Shown: positions 10,098 to 21,299 of the stretch, one piece after another
Layout: each line of letters begins with the position of its first letter
Position numbering within the stretch: the stretch's first letter is position 1
Assembly (NCBI GenBank): GCA_963576565.1
Contig: OY755039.1
Span: 77,746,289 to 77,810,288 of the forward strand
Direction of reading: 5' to 3'
DNA: 64,000 nucleotides
DNA from: Aspidapion aeneum
Lineage: Eukaryota; Arthropoda; Insecta; Coleoptera; Brentidae
The notes under the pieces: generated by a model
Database searches by the model: none
The model's input: only the letters and a program-made list of their open reading frames with translations
Told to the model about the DNA's origin: nothing
Made by a program: the position numbers and the translations under genes

Positions 10098-10390
10098 CAA
10101 GCCAAATAAAAGGGTGGGGGTAGATTTGAAAACTTAGAGTTTATGTGAAAATATAGCGTGTGTGATATCAAACGAAAGGTAATTGAGTCTGGAGTTAAAC
10201 AAAATACATTTTAGTTTTTGTTTTTTTTAAGGGTGGAGGTAGATTTCAAAAATTTGAGTTTAAGACAAAACATAATTTAGTCTGGAGTTGAATAAAATAT
10301 ATTTCAGTGTCTAGTTATATTAGCTCACATGTACACTATAACTATAGTACCTAGTGTGAGCTTAGGGGCCCATATATTGGCAGAGTATTT
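10098..10390 (+). mobile_element. Helentron-type (HINE/DINE-1-like) copy H1, left-truncated
   Basis: Contains two ~110-base core repeat units (GGGTGGGGGTAGATTT ... GTATCAAACGAAAGG type) and the right terminus: the hairpin AGCTCACATGTACAC...GTGTGAGCT followed by TAGGGGCCCATATATTGG and CAGAGTA. The left half, with its hairpin and GTCT core, is missing. Confidence 0.6.
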
Positions 10391-10639
10391 TTTATAGACT
10401 ACACAAATATTTTCTAAGATATAGGTACAACATAACGGTAAAATTCCATTTTCTAAAAATAATGGTTTACATGAGGTATGTCTTTTAACCCTAAAAGTAT
10501 TTCTTAGAGCCCTTTTTTGTAAAACAAATACAAATTTAAATATGCAGTTTGTACAACCACCCCAAAAGCAAATGCCATATGATAGATGTGACTGGATTGG
10601 TGAGAAATTTTTTTGCGATTTCAGTGCCTAGATTATCAG

Positions 10640-10963
10640 AAATAACTCAGAATGCATAACAACTTGAGGCAATTTTTTTATTAAAAATTTTTATGTGTTC
10701 ATAGAGTTTCAAGTTCTGGTCAATAGTCAACCCAAGAAATTTATTTGTTTCTGGGTTTTCAAGATTTGTATTATCTAAATAAACATCTTTAATATCACAT
10801 TTGAAGTTTAAGATGTTGGTTTTCGAAATGTTTAAAGATTTATTTGCACCACACCACTCTTTGATGAGAATTATGTCTTCCTGTATTATTTCAGACAGTC
10901 TGCTAGGATCAAAATCATGCCATAACACAGTATAGTCATCAGCAAAAGCTGTAATATAATAAT

Positions 10964-11007
<44 letters not shown>

Positions 11008-11430
11008 TTAAAAAAAATTAAAAATAGAAGAAGTCCCAGAATTGATCCCTGCGGCACTCCCACATTAACTGGTTCCGCAGTTGAACTCTGATGATTAAAA
11101 GTTACAGACTAAGTTCTCCCGGGTAGGTACGACCTGAACCAATCGAAGGCTACACCTCTAATTCCATAAATTTTCAACTTTTTCAACAGTATTCCATGAT
11201 CCATGCAGTCAAATGGTTTAGACAGATCACAGAATACTGCTGAAGCTTTTTCCCCGGTATTCAACTTAATATACAATTGTTCCAAAAAATTCAGAATGGC
11301 ATCATTGGTACTTTTCTGAGCTTGAAACCCAAACTGATCAGAACTTAGAAGATTATTTTTATTTAAAAATGACACTAATCGTACTTGTACAAGCTTTTCA
11401 ATGATTTTTGGTGGGAAGTAGTGCTCTAGA
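10640..11430 (-). mobile_element. LINE RT fragment, interrupted by a stop and an AT microsatellite
   Basis: Minus-strand RT of the Jockey/CR1 group. Residues in order: SSDQFGFQAQKSTNDAI, FCDLSKPFDCMDH (catalytic D block), one in-frame TAG at 11109-11111 after YLPGRT, then GVPQGSILG, AFADDYTVLW (catalytic FADD) and KFLGLTIDQNLKLYEH. The two ORF pieces (11375-11109 and 11063-10647) are in the same frame. Between PQG and FADD an alternating AT tract adds a tyrosine/isoleucine run without breaking the frame. Both ends of the element are missing, so it is a dead fragment. Confidence 0.8.
10968..11005. repeat. (AT)n microsatellite inside a LINE ORF
   Basis: Uninterrupted alternating T/A of about 38 bases next to an (AAT)n stretch, lying between the PQG and FADD boxes of the minus-strand RT fragment, where it encodes alternating I and Y. 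Confidence 0.85.
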
Positions 11431-11639
11431 TAGTGGTAATTTTTTTTGTAATTTACAATAAAAAAAAGCTTAATTGACTTATACTATGTCCTCTCTAAAC
11501 AATGTTGAATATTTGAAAGCTATTTTTAATTCTAAACATCGTTTCTTTATAACAATTTTCGATATTGTCAAAAAGAAAGGTACTTTACTCTAGAGCAAAA
11601 ATAACATTTTTTGACAAACCTCGTAATATGACTGAAAAA

Positions 11640-12201
11640 ATTTAACATCTGATGGTTGCATTTTACGTTTTGGACCATGCAGAACATTTTATGAAGAATA
11701 ACTTTTTTTCGTAAAGCTAATAATAAAAAAGTTTCCCATATGCCGCCAACTTATGTGGACACACTGTAGAACAAAATGTGTTACACATTATTGTAGCAAA
11801 TAAAATTTCCTTTAAAATGCTGTATGTACAAGTAAGTCGGATTGGTTTCATGGTTATAAATTCAGAGGCGCCCGTAAATTTAACCAATTTTAAAAAATCA
11901 CAAATTAAAATATTTTTTAGCTAATTTTTTCAAAAACTAAGTCTAATTTAAAAAAAATGCTATGGTACACTTTATTGACAGTAAAATTCTCTTTTGAACG
12001 GTGTAAAACTCGATGGGGGTTGACTTACAACGAACCCTCCAGCGACGTCCGTAAATGGGAGCCATTTAATTAATTTTTTTAAAAATTATGTTTTGCACAG
12101 GTTTTATTTGATTTTCTGAAAACCATACCCTTCATCAAAAAAATTGTTTTTTACATCATCGTAGATAATAAAATTTCCTTTTAAACGTTGTGTAACATGG
12201 T
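11640..12201 (-). repeat. ~180-bp tandem repeat array, left inverted arm
   Basis: About three diverged units, each with a TAAAATTTCCTTT-type block, an AAAACTAAG or AAAACCATA block and a conserved GGCGCCCGTAAATT / CGACGTCCGTAAAT block. The same units occur in opposite orientation at 16270-17960. The two arrays therefore form inverted arms around the Helentron-type copies and the LINE between them. No ORF. Confidence 0.7.
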
Positions 12202-13040
<839 letters not shown>

Positions 13041-13467
13041 AAAAATACTCTGCCAATATATGGGCCCCTAAGCTCACACTAGGTACTATAGTTATAGTGT
13101 ACGTGTGAGCTAATATAACTAAAAACTGAAATATATTTTATTCAACTCCAGACTAAATTACCTTTTGTTTGATACCACACAAGCCATGTTTTGACTTAAA
13201 CTCAAATTTTTGAACCCTTAAAAAAAACAAAAACTATAATGTATTTTGTTAAACTCCGGACTCAATTACCTTTCGTTTGATATCACACACGCCATATTTT
13301 CACTTAAACTCTAATTTTTGAAATATACCCCCACCCTTTTCTTAAAATTAATTAAAATGTATTTTGTTTAACTCCAGACTCAATTACCTTTCGTTTGATA
13401 TCACACACGCCATATTTTCATATAAACTCTAATTTTTGAAATCTACCCCCACCCTTTTATTTGGTTT

Positions 13468-16185
13468 GTGTTCGGTGGATTTTGTTCATTTTTAAATAAT
13501 TTTGGGATCTGTGTGTACATTAAAAATGACCTTTCATGTCATCGAGAGGAGAAGCTAGAACCAGCGAACCTCGATATCATATGGCTGAAATTCACCTCAA
13601 AGTCATCGACCAAGTTCATTTGCTGCCTCTACCGACCGCCAAGTAACACCGAGTATCAAAACTTTTTTGCGACATTATCCGAAAACTGTGATAATATACA
13701 GTCTAACTATCCACATGCGGAAATTGTTTTTTTAGGCGATTTCAACGTCCACAATATACCCTGGCTAAAACACCACAACAAAACAGATAATGAAGGCAGG
13801 GAAGCAGAAGCTTTTGCCATAAGTTGTGGTCTAACGCAGCTGGTCGATGAACCTACCCGTATCTCAGAAAGGGGTGAATTTGCAGCGCTTTTAGACTTGT
13901 TCCTAACTACAAATCCTGACTTGTACACAATTCAAGTAGATCCCCCACTTGGTTCATCCGATCATAAACTTATAAGAACAAAGTGCGAAATGTTCAAACC
14001 GCCAAGCCAACAATCACTTCCTCGTAAAATGTGGCACTATAAATCGGCAAAATGGAATGACCTTAAACAGTTTTTCCTGGATTTTCCATGGCAAGAAGTT
14101 TGCTTTAAAACAGCTGATCCCACTATTTGCTGTAATGAAATAACAAAAGTAATCTTATCTGGAATGGATGCATATATCCCACATACAATAAAACGCAGAG
14201 CTAATGCAAAACCTTGGTTCAACAGCCAGTGTCAAACGGCTGTACAGAAAAAACACAGAGCATATAACCTTTGGAAACGACAACAAACCGCTCAAAACCA
14301 CACAGAATTTATAGAAGCCAGAAATAGTTGCAAAATTACTATTGACGCCGCCAAAGAAACATACAATCAAAGAATAAAAAACAGGTTGCTGAGTTGTCCA
14401 AGTAGTTCTAGGTCCTTTTGGTCTCTTGCAAAAGCCGTTGGATCAAACTTCACCAAGTCATCCATACCACCACTTACAGATAAAAATACTCACTCAGCCA
14501 CAACATCAGAGGAAAAAGCCAATATGCTGGCCAAAATCTTTTCCTCCAACTCAAACCTAACAGTGCCAAATGGAAAAACTCCACCGTTCATTGAAAGGGT
14601 TTCCCACAGTATGCCAGAGGTACCCTTTTGTCACAAAGAAATACGAAAATCCCTTAAAAAGTTGGATACAAACAAAGCAATGGGTCCAGATGGCATTCCC
14701 GCGATAGTACTCAAAAATTGTGCTAACGAACTCACCCCAACTTTCGCTAAATTATTCAATTTATCTTACAGGCAAGGAGTATATCCATCATCATGGAAGT
14801 CTGCCGCAGTACAACCTATTCCAAAGAAAGGAAAAAAGACAGATCCGTTAAACTATAGACCAATTGCTCTACTTCCGGTGATATCAAAAGTAATGGAAAG
14901 AGTTGTGAACAATCACCTAACCAAGTACTTGGAAAAGTACAAACTTATCAACGACAAGCAATACGGATTTCGAAAATATAGGTCAACTGGCGATTTACTT
15001 ACATACGTCACTCATTTATGGCAAAAAGCGATTGAGTTACGGGGCGAAACAAGAACAATTGCCTTAGATATATCAAAAGCATTCGATAAAGTCTGGCATG
15101 AAAATCTGCTCAACAAGCTTAAAGCAATGGGATTGTCGCCGAAACTTTGCACTTGGTTTGAAAGTTACCTTAAGGATAGATCCATTTATGTTGCACTGGA
15201 TGGCCGGAACTCCAACTCTTACCAAATAAATGCTGGTGTGCCACAGGGAGCAATTCTTTCGCCAACACTTTTTCTGATTTACATAAATGACCTCATAGAT
15301 AAAACAGTAAATCCACTTTATTGCTTTGCAGATGATGGCAATGTAGTCTCCTCAGTCATACCACCCACTCAGTGTCTATCCGCACGTGAATTCCATCATC
15401 TTAGACAAACTCAAATATCGCAGATAAATAACGACCTGGAGATGGTGGAGGACTGGGGCAACAAAAACCTTGTACAGTTCAACGCGCAGAAAACCCAAGC
15501 AGCCCTGTTTTCAAAAAAGACCAGCACCGGTGAGCCAAACATCATGCTATCTGGAAGTGCTGTCACATTGCAGAGCCAGTTGAACATCTTAGGAGTCACT
15601 GCAGAGACCAACATGTCTTGGCACAGTCACGTGGCAGATATAGCTAAAAGGGCGTCCCAAAAGCTTGGGGTGCTATTTCGTACAAGACATCTGTATACAC
15701 CAAGCCAACTGCTGACACTCTACAAAGCCCAGATTCGACCAACTATGGAGTACTGCTCACATATATGGAGTGCGGCACCCAAACATACCTTAATGCTTTT
15801 GAACACCGTGCAAAAACGAGCTATCAAGCTGATCAATGACCCCGCACTTACCCGTAGTTTGGATAGTCTCGAACATCGAAGAACTGTGGGCGATCTATCT
15901 CTCTTCTACAGGTATTATCACGGAAAATGCTCTGAAGAGTTGGCACGTATGATCCCCCCGGGAGTAGCACCTACTAGGCGAACACGTCAAACAGACGGTA
16001 ACCATCAATTTACTGTCAAAATAGAGGCACCAAGAACCTCATTATATCAGAATTCATATCTCTGGAGAACAGCATCGCTGTGGAATAAACTCCCTGCGAC
16101 AGTTTTCCCTGCAGGTTACAACCTGAACCGTTTCAAAACCAACACACACCAACATTTCCGCGCACTGGCCGCTTCTCGAGCGTGA
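13468..16185 (+). CDS. Non-LTR retrotransposon ORF2 (APE endonuclease + RT), intact 905 codons, N-terminus chimeric
   Basis: Open frame with a partial APE endonuclease (YRPPSN; GDFN near residue 90; SDH near 165) and a complete reverse transcriptase: NKAMGPDGIP, NYRPIALLPVISKVMERV, ALDISKAFDKVWH, GVPQGAILSPTLFLIYINDL near 590, and catalytic CFADDGN near 620. Next come LNILGVTAE and the C-terminal QKRAIKLI / RRTVGDLSLFYRYYHG block that is common in this group. The element itself starts at about 13498: it lacks the first APE motifs, and the first ~10 residues (MFGGFCSFLN) come from the host Helentron-type repeat. Such 5' truncation is normal for target-primed reverse transcription. The lack of stops and frameshifts marks it as the youngest LINE in the window. 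Clade is Jockey/CR1-like by motif only. Confidence 0.9.
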   Translation: MFGGFCSFLNNFGICVYIKNDLSCHREEKLEPANLDIIWLKFTSKSSTKFICCLYRPPSNTEYQNFFATLSENCDNIQSNYPHAEIVFLGDFNVHNIPWLKHHNKTDNEGREAEAFAISCGLTQLVDEPTRISERGEFAALLDLFLTTNPDLYTIQVDPPLGSSDHKLIRTKCEMFKPPSQQSLPRKMWHYKSAKWNDLKQFFLDFPWQEVCFKTADPTICCNEITKVILSGMDAYIPHTIKRRANAKPWFNSQCQTAVQKKHRAYNLWKRQQTAQNHTEFIEARNSCKITIDAAKETYNQRIKNRLLSCPSSSRSFWSLAKAVGSNFTKSSIPPLTDKNTHSATTSEEKANMLAKIFSSNSNLTVPNGKTPPFIERVSHSMPEVPFCHKEIRKSLKKLDTNKAMGPDGIPAIVLKNCANELTPTFAKLFNLSYRQGVYPSSWKSAAVQPIPKKGKKTDPLNYRPIALLPVISKVMERVVNNHLTKYLEKYKLINDKQYGFRKYRSTGDLLTYVTHLWQKAIELRGETRTIALDISKAFDKVWHENLLNKLKAMGLSPKLCTWFESYLKDRSIYVALDGRNSNSYQINAGVPQGAILSPTLFLIYINDLIDKTVNPLYCFADDGNVVSSVIPPTQCLSAREFHHLRQTQISQINNDLEMVEDWGNKNLVQFNAQKTQAALFSKKTSTGEPNIMLSGSAVTLQSQLNILGVTAETNMSWHSHVADIAKRASQKLGVLFRTRHLYTPSQLLTLYKAQIRPTMEYCSHIWSAAPKHTLMLLNTVQKRAIKLINDPALTRSLDSLEHRRTVGDLSLFYRYYHGKCSEELARMIPPGVAPTRRTRQTDGNHQFTVKIEAPRTSLYQNSYLWRTASLWNKLPATVFPAGYNLNRFKTNTHQHFRALAASRA

Positions 16186-16214
16186 TAGGGATCTCCTTGC
16201 GAGTGCGCTTAACC

Positions 16215-16246
<32 letters not shown>
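13498..16246 (+). mobile_element. Young 5'-truncated LINE insertion with polyA tail
   Basis: The element body runs from AATTTTGGGATC to a 30-base polyA (16217-16246), with a very short 3' UTR after the stop at 16183-16185. It sits inside copy H3; the flanks TTTTTAAAT and TGGGACC rejoin exactly. Any target duplication is at most a few bases (AAAT) and merges with the tail. Confidence 0.85.
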
Positions 16247-16249
<3 letters not shown>

Positions 16250-16269
16250 GACCATCTCGACCCAAGACA

Positions 16270-17960
16270 TCACAAATTTTTTAAAATTGGTTTAATTTGC
16301 GGGCGCCTGTGAAGTTATTGCCATGAAACCAATCCGACTGTGTTATACACCATTTAAAAGTAAATTTTATTATCTATAATAAAGTATAAAACACATTTTT
16401 TGATAAAAGGCTTGGTTTTTAAGAAAATCGAATAAAATATTTAACAGAATTAATTTTTTTGGTGATTTAAAAAAATTGTTTTAAATTAAGCACACCACTG
16501 GAGCGGTAAATATGAAATATTTTAGCTCACACATATACTATACTATAGTAGTGTGAGCTATGGTGATCCTAATTTTTTCGAGAAAAAAAAAGTTGCTCCG
16601 ATTTCAAAAATTTTTATATATCTTTGCGTTTCAGATGATTTTGAAACTTTTTTGTCGCGCCGTCTCTCTGTCTGTCTGTCTGTCTGTATGTCTGTCTGTC
16701 TGTATGTCTGTCTGTAACGACCAACGCGCATAACTCAAAAACCGCTAGGCCGATTTTAATGAAATTTGGTACCTAGGCTGGGTCTTGGGTCAAGATGGGC
16801 CCATTTAAAAATGAACAAAATCCACCGAACACAAGCCAAATAAAAGGGTGGGGGAAGATTTCAAAAATTAGAGTTTATGTGAAAATATGGGGTGTGTGAT
16901 ATCAAACGAAAGGTAATTGAGTATGGAGTTAAACAAAATACATTTTAGTTTTTTTTTCTTCAAAAAGGGTGGGGGTAGATTTAAAAAACTAGAGTTTACG
17001 TGAAAATATGGCGTGTGTAAGATATCAAACGAAAGGTATTTAAGTCCGGAGTTAAACAAAATACATTTTAGTTTTTGTCTTTTTAGGGGGGGGGGTAGAT
17101 TTCAAAAATTTGAGTTTAAGTCAAAACATGGCTTGTGTGGTATTAAACAAAAGGTAATTTACTTTGGAGTTGAATGAGATATATTTCAGGTCTTAGTTTT
17201 ATTAGCTCGCACGTACACTATAACTATAGTACCTAGTGTGAGATTAGGGGCCCATATATTGGCAGAGTTTTTTACCATGTTACACAACGTTTAAAAGGAA
17301 ATTTTATTGTTTACAATGAAGTAAAAAACAATTTTTTTTATAAAGGGCATGGTTTTCAGAAAATCAAATAAAACCTGTGCAAAACATAATTTTTTAAAAA
17401 ATTTATTAAATGGCCCCCATTTACGGACGTCGCTGGCGGGTTCGTTGTAAGTCAAACCCCATCGAGTTATACATCGTTGAAAAGAGAATTTTACTGTCAA
17501 TAAAGTGCATCATAGCATTTTTTTAAATTAGGCTTAGTTTTTGAAAAAATTAGATAAAACTTGTAACAAAAATATGTTATTTTGTGATTTTTTAAAATTG
17601 GTTAAATTTACGGGCGCCTCTGAATTTATAACCATGAAACCAATCCGACTTTCTTGTACAGCATTTTAAAGGAAATTTTATTTGGTTAACACATTTTGTT
17701 CTATAAACCTTGGTTTAAAAAAAAATCGAATAAATCATGGAAAAAACATGGATATTTTTTAACTTCTTTAAATTACTTCAATTAACGGACGCCGCTGCAG
17801 AGTTTATAAATAGTTGACCCCCATCGGGTTCTACCTTTTTCAAAAGAAAATTTCATTGTCTACAATAAAGTATATTACACATTTTTCTCTTAGAAGCGTA
17901 TTTTTTGAGAAAATTTGAGAAAACCTAAATATGTTAGATGTTTTGGGGGGTCTGGGGAGG
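16270..17960 (+). repeat. ~180-bp tandem repeat array, right inverted arm, with H4 inserted
   Basis: Units are visible at 16270-16523, 17275-17455, 17456-17637, 17638-17815 and 17816-17960. Each has a TTTAAAAGGAAATTTTATT-type block, a GGCATGGTTTT / GGCTTAGTTTTT block, and a CGGACGTCGCTGG / CGGGCGCCTCTG block. Alternating units carry ACCAATCCGACTT or ACCCCATCGAGTT, so the higher-order unit may be two. It ends near a G-rich tract (TTTTGGGGGGTCTGGGGAGG). Opposite in orientation to 11640-12201. Confidence 0.7.
16524..17268 (+). mobile_element. Helentron-type copy H4, full length
   Basis: Left hairpin AGCTCACACATATAC...GTAGTGTGAGCT at the very terminus, conserved left block with AAAAAGTTGCTCCG, then (GTCT)n at about 16668-16715, block AACGCGCATAACTC, three core repeats, right hairpin ending GTGTGAGAT, then GGGGCCCATATATTGGCAGAGT. 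Both flanks are T-runs (ATATTTT left, TTTTTACC right), fitting the T-T target reported for Helentrons. Confidence 0.8.
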
Positions 17961-18555
17961 TTTTTGAAGAGGTGGTTAGTTTAAGGAGGTGTTTGACCCC
18001 TAAGCTCTCTTACCTTTTTGTACGTCACTAAATTTACACAAAAAAATAAAAATAAATAAAAAACGTGCCGTTTAAAGCACTAAATTTAAAAAAAAATATT
18101 ATTTTCTAACTTACTTACTTTAAGTTTAAAGTTACTCCCACTCCATTACAATATTTAAAAATACATTTAAAGAATGGATTTTGTAGCTGATAAAATTCTC
18201 TACAAGATATGTTCTTAGAACTTTTACACTAGAACAAAGTATTTCGGAGCTTATGCCGTCTAAAGTAGAAAAAATCTGAAAAATTTGCACAAGCACGTGA
18301 TTTTATTCAATTGTAGATAATTATATCCTCAAAAAAATTTCATATAACTCTTTTTGCGATTTAGTGTACTGGAACGAAGTTACAGGCAAAAAACTACAAA
18401 AAGTGCCAATTTTTGATGGGTTTTTTCAAGATGGCGGAGGAAGCACAGGGGTGGGGGTGACGAAAACTCAGATTTTTAACTACCCTTTTGACCTTAATAA
18501 CATATTCAAAATTCAGAACTACCGGACCTTTTGTAGGGAAAAACTCCTCTATTCA
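17961..18555. other. Unassigned AT-rich spacer
   Basis: No gene or recognised repeat. It includes the phrase TTTTTGATGGGTTTTTTCAAGATGGCGG, similar in style to the AAGATGGCGG phrases of the repeat at 19366-20532. Confidence 0.3.
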
Positions 18556-19362
18556 TTGTACTAAACGGGATAATTACTGCTTTTTTAAGGCAAGTCGGAA
18601 ATATCCCGCAGCTAAAAGAATTAATAATGGCTTCAGCCAGTACATTCAATACAGAATCTGCAAGTCCCTCAAAAACCTGAAGGGAAATGTTATCCCACTC
18701 TGGAGACTTTTTATTTTTTAGCATTTTAAGAATGGTTTTTATCTCTGTAGCTGAAGTAAATATTTTTATTTGTTGAAATTTTACTGGAGAGCTTACTTGC
18801 TATACTACAGTAATAGGAGTTTAGTTCATTAGCCTTTAGGTTGGAAGATTTGGCGGAAAAGGTTTTACCTCTTAGCTTATTTACTACTTTCCAGGATTCT
18901 CTATTTTTGTTGCTTGATTTTTTCTATTTTATTTTTAAAATATCCCCTTTTTGCCATTCTAATTAGGTTTTTGTAAATTTTACGATATGTTTTGTAGTAA
19001 TTCAATTATTAATTAATATAATGTAAGTACCTCAAATTTGCTGCTGACACTTTTAAGCCCTTTGTGTACCAAGGGCTTCTCTTTTTTTTGCTTGATATTG
19101 ACAATAGGGAAAGAGTTAGCAAATTTATTATTTATAAGAACATGAAAATGCTCTAGTGAGTCTTCACTTGAAAATATTCTGTTTGGCAGCACAGTAACTT
19201 GAATTTCCGGAAATTTCTATTTGTAACCAATCTACCTCTTTTAGCAATTTTTTTAAACTTTAGTTAACTGAATAGGAAAGGAACAGTATATTGCCTCGTG
19301 ATCAGATAGCCCAGCGGAAATCGTATTACATTTGACTTCGTTTGGACTTATTGATGTACATA
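18556..19362 (-). mobile_element. LINE fragment: end of APE, linker and start of RT
   Basis: Reading the minus strand from 19362: ISAGLSDHEAIYCSF (C-terminal APE signature with SDH) at about 19330-19270, then a linker with NRENPGKVVNKLRGKTFSAK in shifting frames, then MLKNKKSPEWDNISLQVF and IINSFSCGIFPTCLKKAVIIP, the first RT blocks, ending near 18556. Several frame changes make it a pseudogene. The 5' side is cut at the junction with the repeat starting at 19366. Confidence 0.7.
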
Positions 19363-19365
19363 TAC

Positions 19366-20532
19366 CGGGTGGGCCAAAAAAAACCGGACAATTTTTTTTT
19401 TCATTATAACTTTCGATTTTAATGGGACAAACTGCACTTGGCAGAGAATTTATCAGAGTGTTGACTGAATGTATGTCCACCATCTCAAAATCCAAGATGG
19501 CGGACGAAATTAAATTGTACCCTTCAAAGATGCTCGTTTATTCTCGTGTTGCGAACATGTCTTAATTCTTTTTTTAAATTAGTAAAAAAGCTACGTTCTT
19601 GCCACGCACAACAAGGTACGAATTAGCAAAATCGGTTCAGTGGTTCTAAAAAATATTTTTGTTTCAACCATTGTTTTGCATATTATACGATTGCCTTGCC
19701 AATCATGTTTGCATTTATTTCCTTATAAATTCATTACTACTGAACCGATTTTAATGAATTAAAAAATATTATCATGATTAAAGTTTATCGCCATCTTAAA
19801 ATTTAAGATGGCGGACAGAATCATACTTGATTCTTCAAAATGGCGTGTTTCTTCTCAGTTTCAGCAAATGTTTTAGTTTTTTTTTTAATTTATAGATAGT
19901 TTTCTCCCGCATAAAAAGATAAAAAATAATTAAGTGCTTTTCTATAAATTAAAAAAAAACATTTTTTAATAAGAATAAACGTGCCTCTTTGAATGGCCAA
20001 GTATGATTATGTCTGACATCCTAACTACTAAGATGGCGGCAAATTTCGATTATAAACTTTGAAGAACAATTAATTCTCACCATGATTTTTTTTATTTCAC
20101 TAAGATCGGTTCAGTAATAATGAGTTTATACAGAAATTAATGGCTGAAAGAGAACCATTCTTGCCACGCACAAGGTATGAATCAGCAAAATCGGTTTGGT
20201 GGTTCTAAAAAAATTTTTGTTTTAACCGTTGTTTTGAATATAATACAATTGTCTTGCCAATCACGTATTTATTTCCTTATAAATTCATTACTACTAAACC
20301 GATTTTGATGAAATAAAAAATATCCTGGTATGAATTGATTGCTTTTTAAATATCATGATAAAAATTTATTTACATCTTAAAATTTAAGATGGTGGACAGA
20401 ATCATAATTGATTCTTCAAAATGACGTGTTTAGTCTTATTTTCTAAAAATGTTTTAGTTTTTTTTAATTTATAGAAAAGCACTACTCTTCCCCCATACAA
20501 CAAGGTATAAACTAGTAAAATCGGTTTGGTGG
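19366..20532. repeat. Nonautonomous element with ~290-bp internal direct repeats
   Basis: Starts at CCGGGTGGGCCAAAAAAAAC, a terminus style common to insect MITEs, in a TATA context. Two direct copies of a ~290-base block (about 19596-19875 and 20158-20458) share TCTTGCCACGCACAA, AATCGGTT, CCTTGCCAATCA..., ACTAC.GAACCGATTTT / ACTACTAAACCGATTTT and TTTAAGATGG.GGACAGAATCAT, at a period near 562. Short AAGATGGCGG phrases repeat throughout. The right end was not found and may have been cut by the insertion at 20533. Confidence 0.5.
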
Positions 20533-20786
20533 TGGTTTTTTTTAACTCTGCGTTTTGGGACCCGGCTTAACTTGCCCCAAAAAATACCTAAAAAAATTAA
20601 ATACTGAGTGATACGTTTCTTTAAAGAAAACTTTTCACTGGCTATTTCACTTTATGACTAAGTATACCTTAAAAATTAAAAGTTTAGATGAAATTCAACT
20701 AAATAGTTATACTCAAAATAGACTATACATAAACGATTTGAGCAAAAATGTATAGCCTCCTCCCAAAACGCAGAGTTAAAAAAACC
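20533..20786. mobile_element. 254-bp MITE with GGTTTTTTTTAACTCTGCG ends
   Basis: The left end GGTTTTTTTTAACTCTGCG TTTTGGGA is mirrored at the right by TCCCAAAACGCAGAGTTAAA plus AAAACC, a TIR of about 25 bases. The interior is AT-rich and non-coding. Confidence 0.65.
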
Positions 20787-21299
20787 GCTTTTCTCTACAC
20801 TGGATACTCGAAAGTGATGGTCGAGACTTCCCAAAAGAATTTGGGACACCCTGTATAGTGGTGTCTAGTGTCATAACAGTGCAGGACTAGGTATTCTAAT
20901 CAGAAAAATGTGCCACAATAATGTTGGTAGCCGATAAGGTTTTAAACAGTGGAAGACCAAGGCCCGTCTGGGCACTACAATGTGACGCCACAAGCAAAAA
21001 ACCTTTTTTTAATAAAATGTATATTGATTCACACCTTAGGCGTCTCAATAGGACTTCTCGCTTGCCCATATACATATAAGTAAGGCCAAGGCCTCCCCGC
21101 ATTTACACAAGAATTTTTCTTTTTGGCATTTAAACTTCTCGGCCCACTCTAAAATTTAAGGCAATAGACAAAATATTGGAGCATCTTTTTTCCCACATTT
21201 TTAAAATGGCGGTTTTTTAAATTTATTGTCTTGTACTAAGGTCACTGATGCGATTATTTGTCATTTTCAACAGTTTTTCTTAAAGCCTCTTGTTCTTTT
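20787..21299. other. Spacer with an orphan GGGACACCCTGTA end
   Basis: At 20843-20855 there is TGGGACACCCTGTA, the right terminus shared by the CAGGGTGTCCC elements, without a matching left end nearby; it is probably a truncated copy. The remainder, including a 68-codon minus-strand ORF at 20896-21102 of unknown nature, shows nothing I recognise. Confidence 0.35.

Larger units (their letters stand above)
13041..16269 (-). mobile_element. Helentron-type copy H3, split by a LINE
   Basis: The left part, 13041-13497, has the right-terminus hairpin (AAGCTCACACTAGGTAC ... GTGTGAGCTAAT) and core repeat units, stopping in GTTCATTTTTAAAT. After the LINE's polyA the same sequence resumes at 16247 with TGGGACCATCTCGACCCAAG and is lost near 16269. 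The break reconstructs the usual TTTTTAAATGGGACC motif of other copies, so the LINE insertion site is exact to within a few bases. Confidence 0.75.

Noticed and set aside
19253..19495. 80-codon minus ORF as a single gene
   Set aside because: Its C-terminal half is LINE endonuclease sequence and its N-terminal half comes from the adjacent CCGGGTGGGCC repeat; it is a junction artefact.
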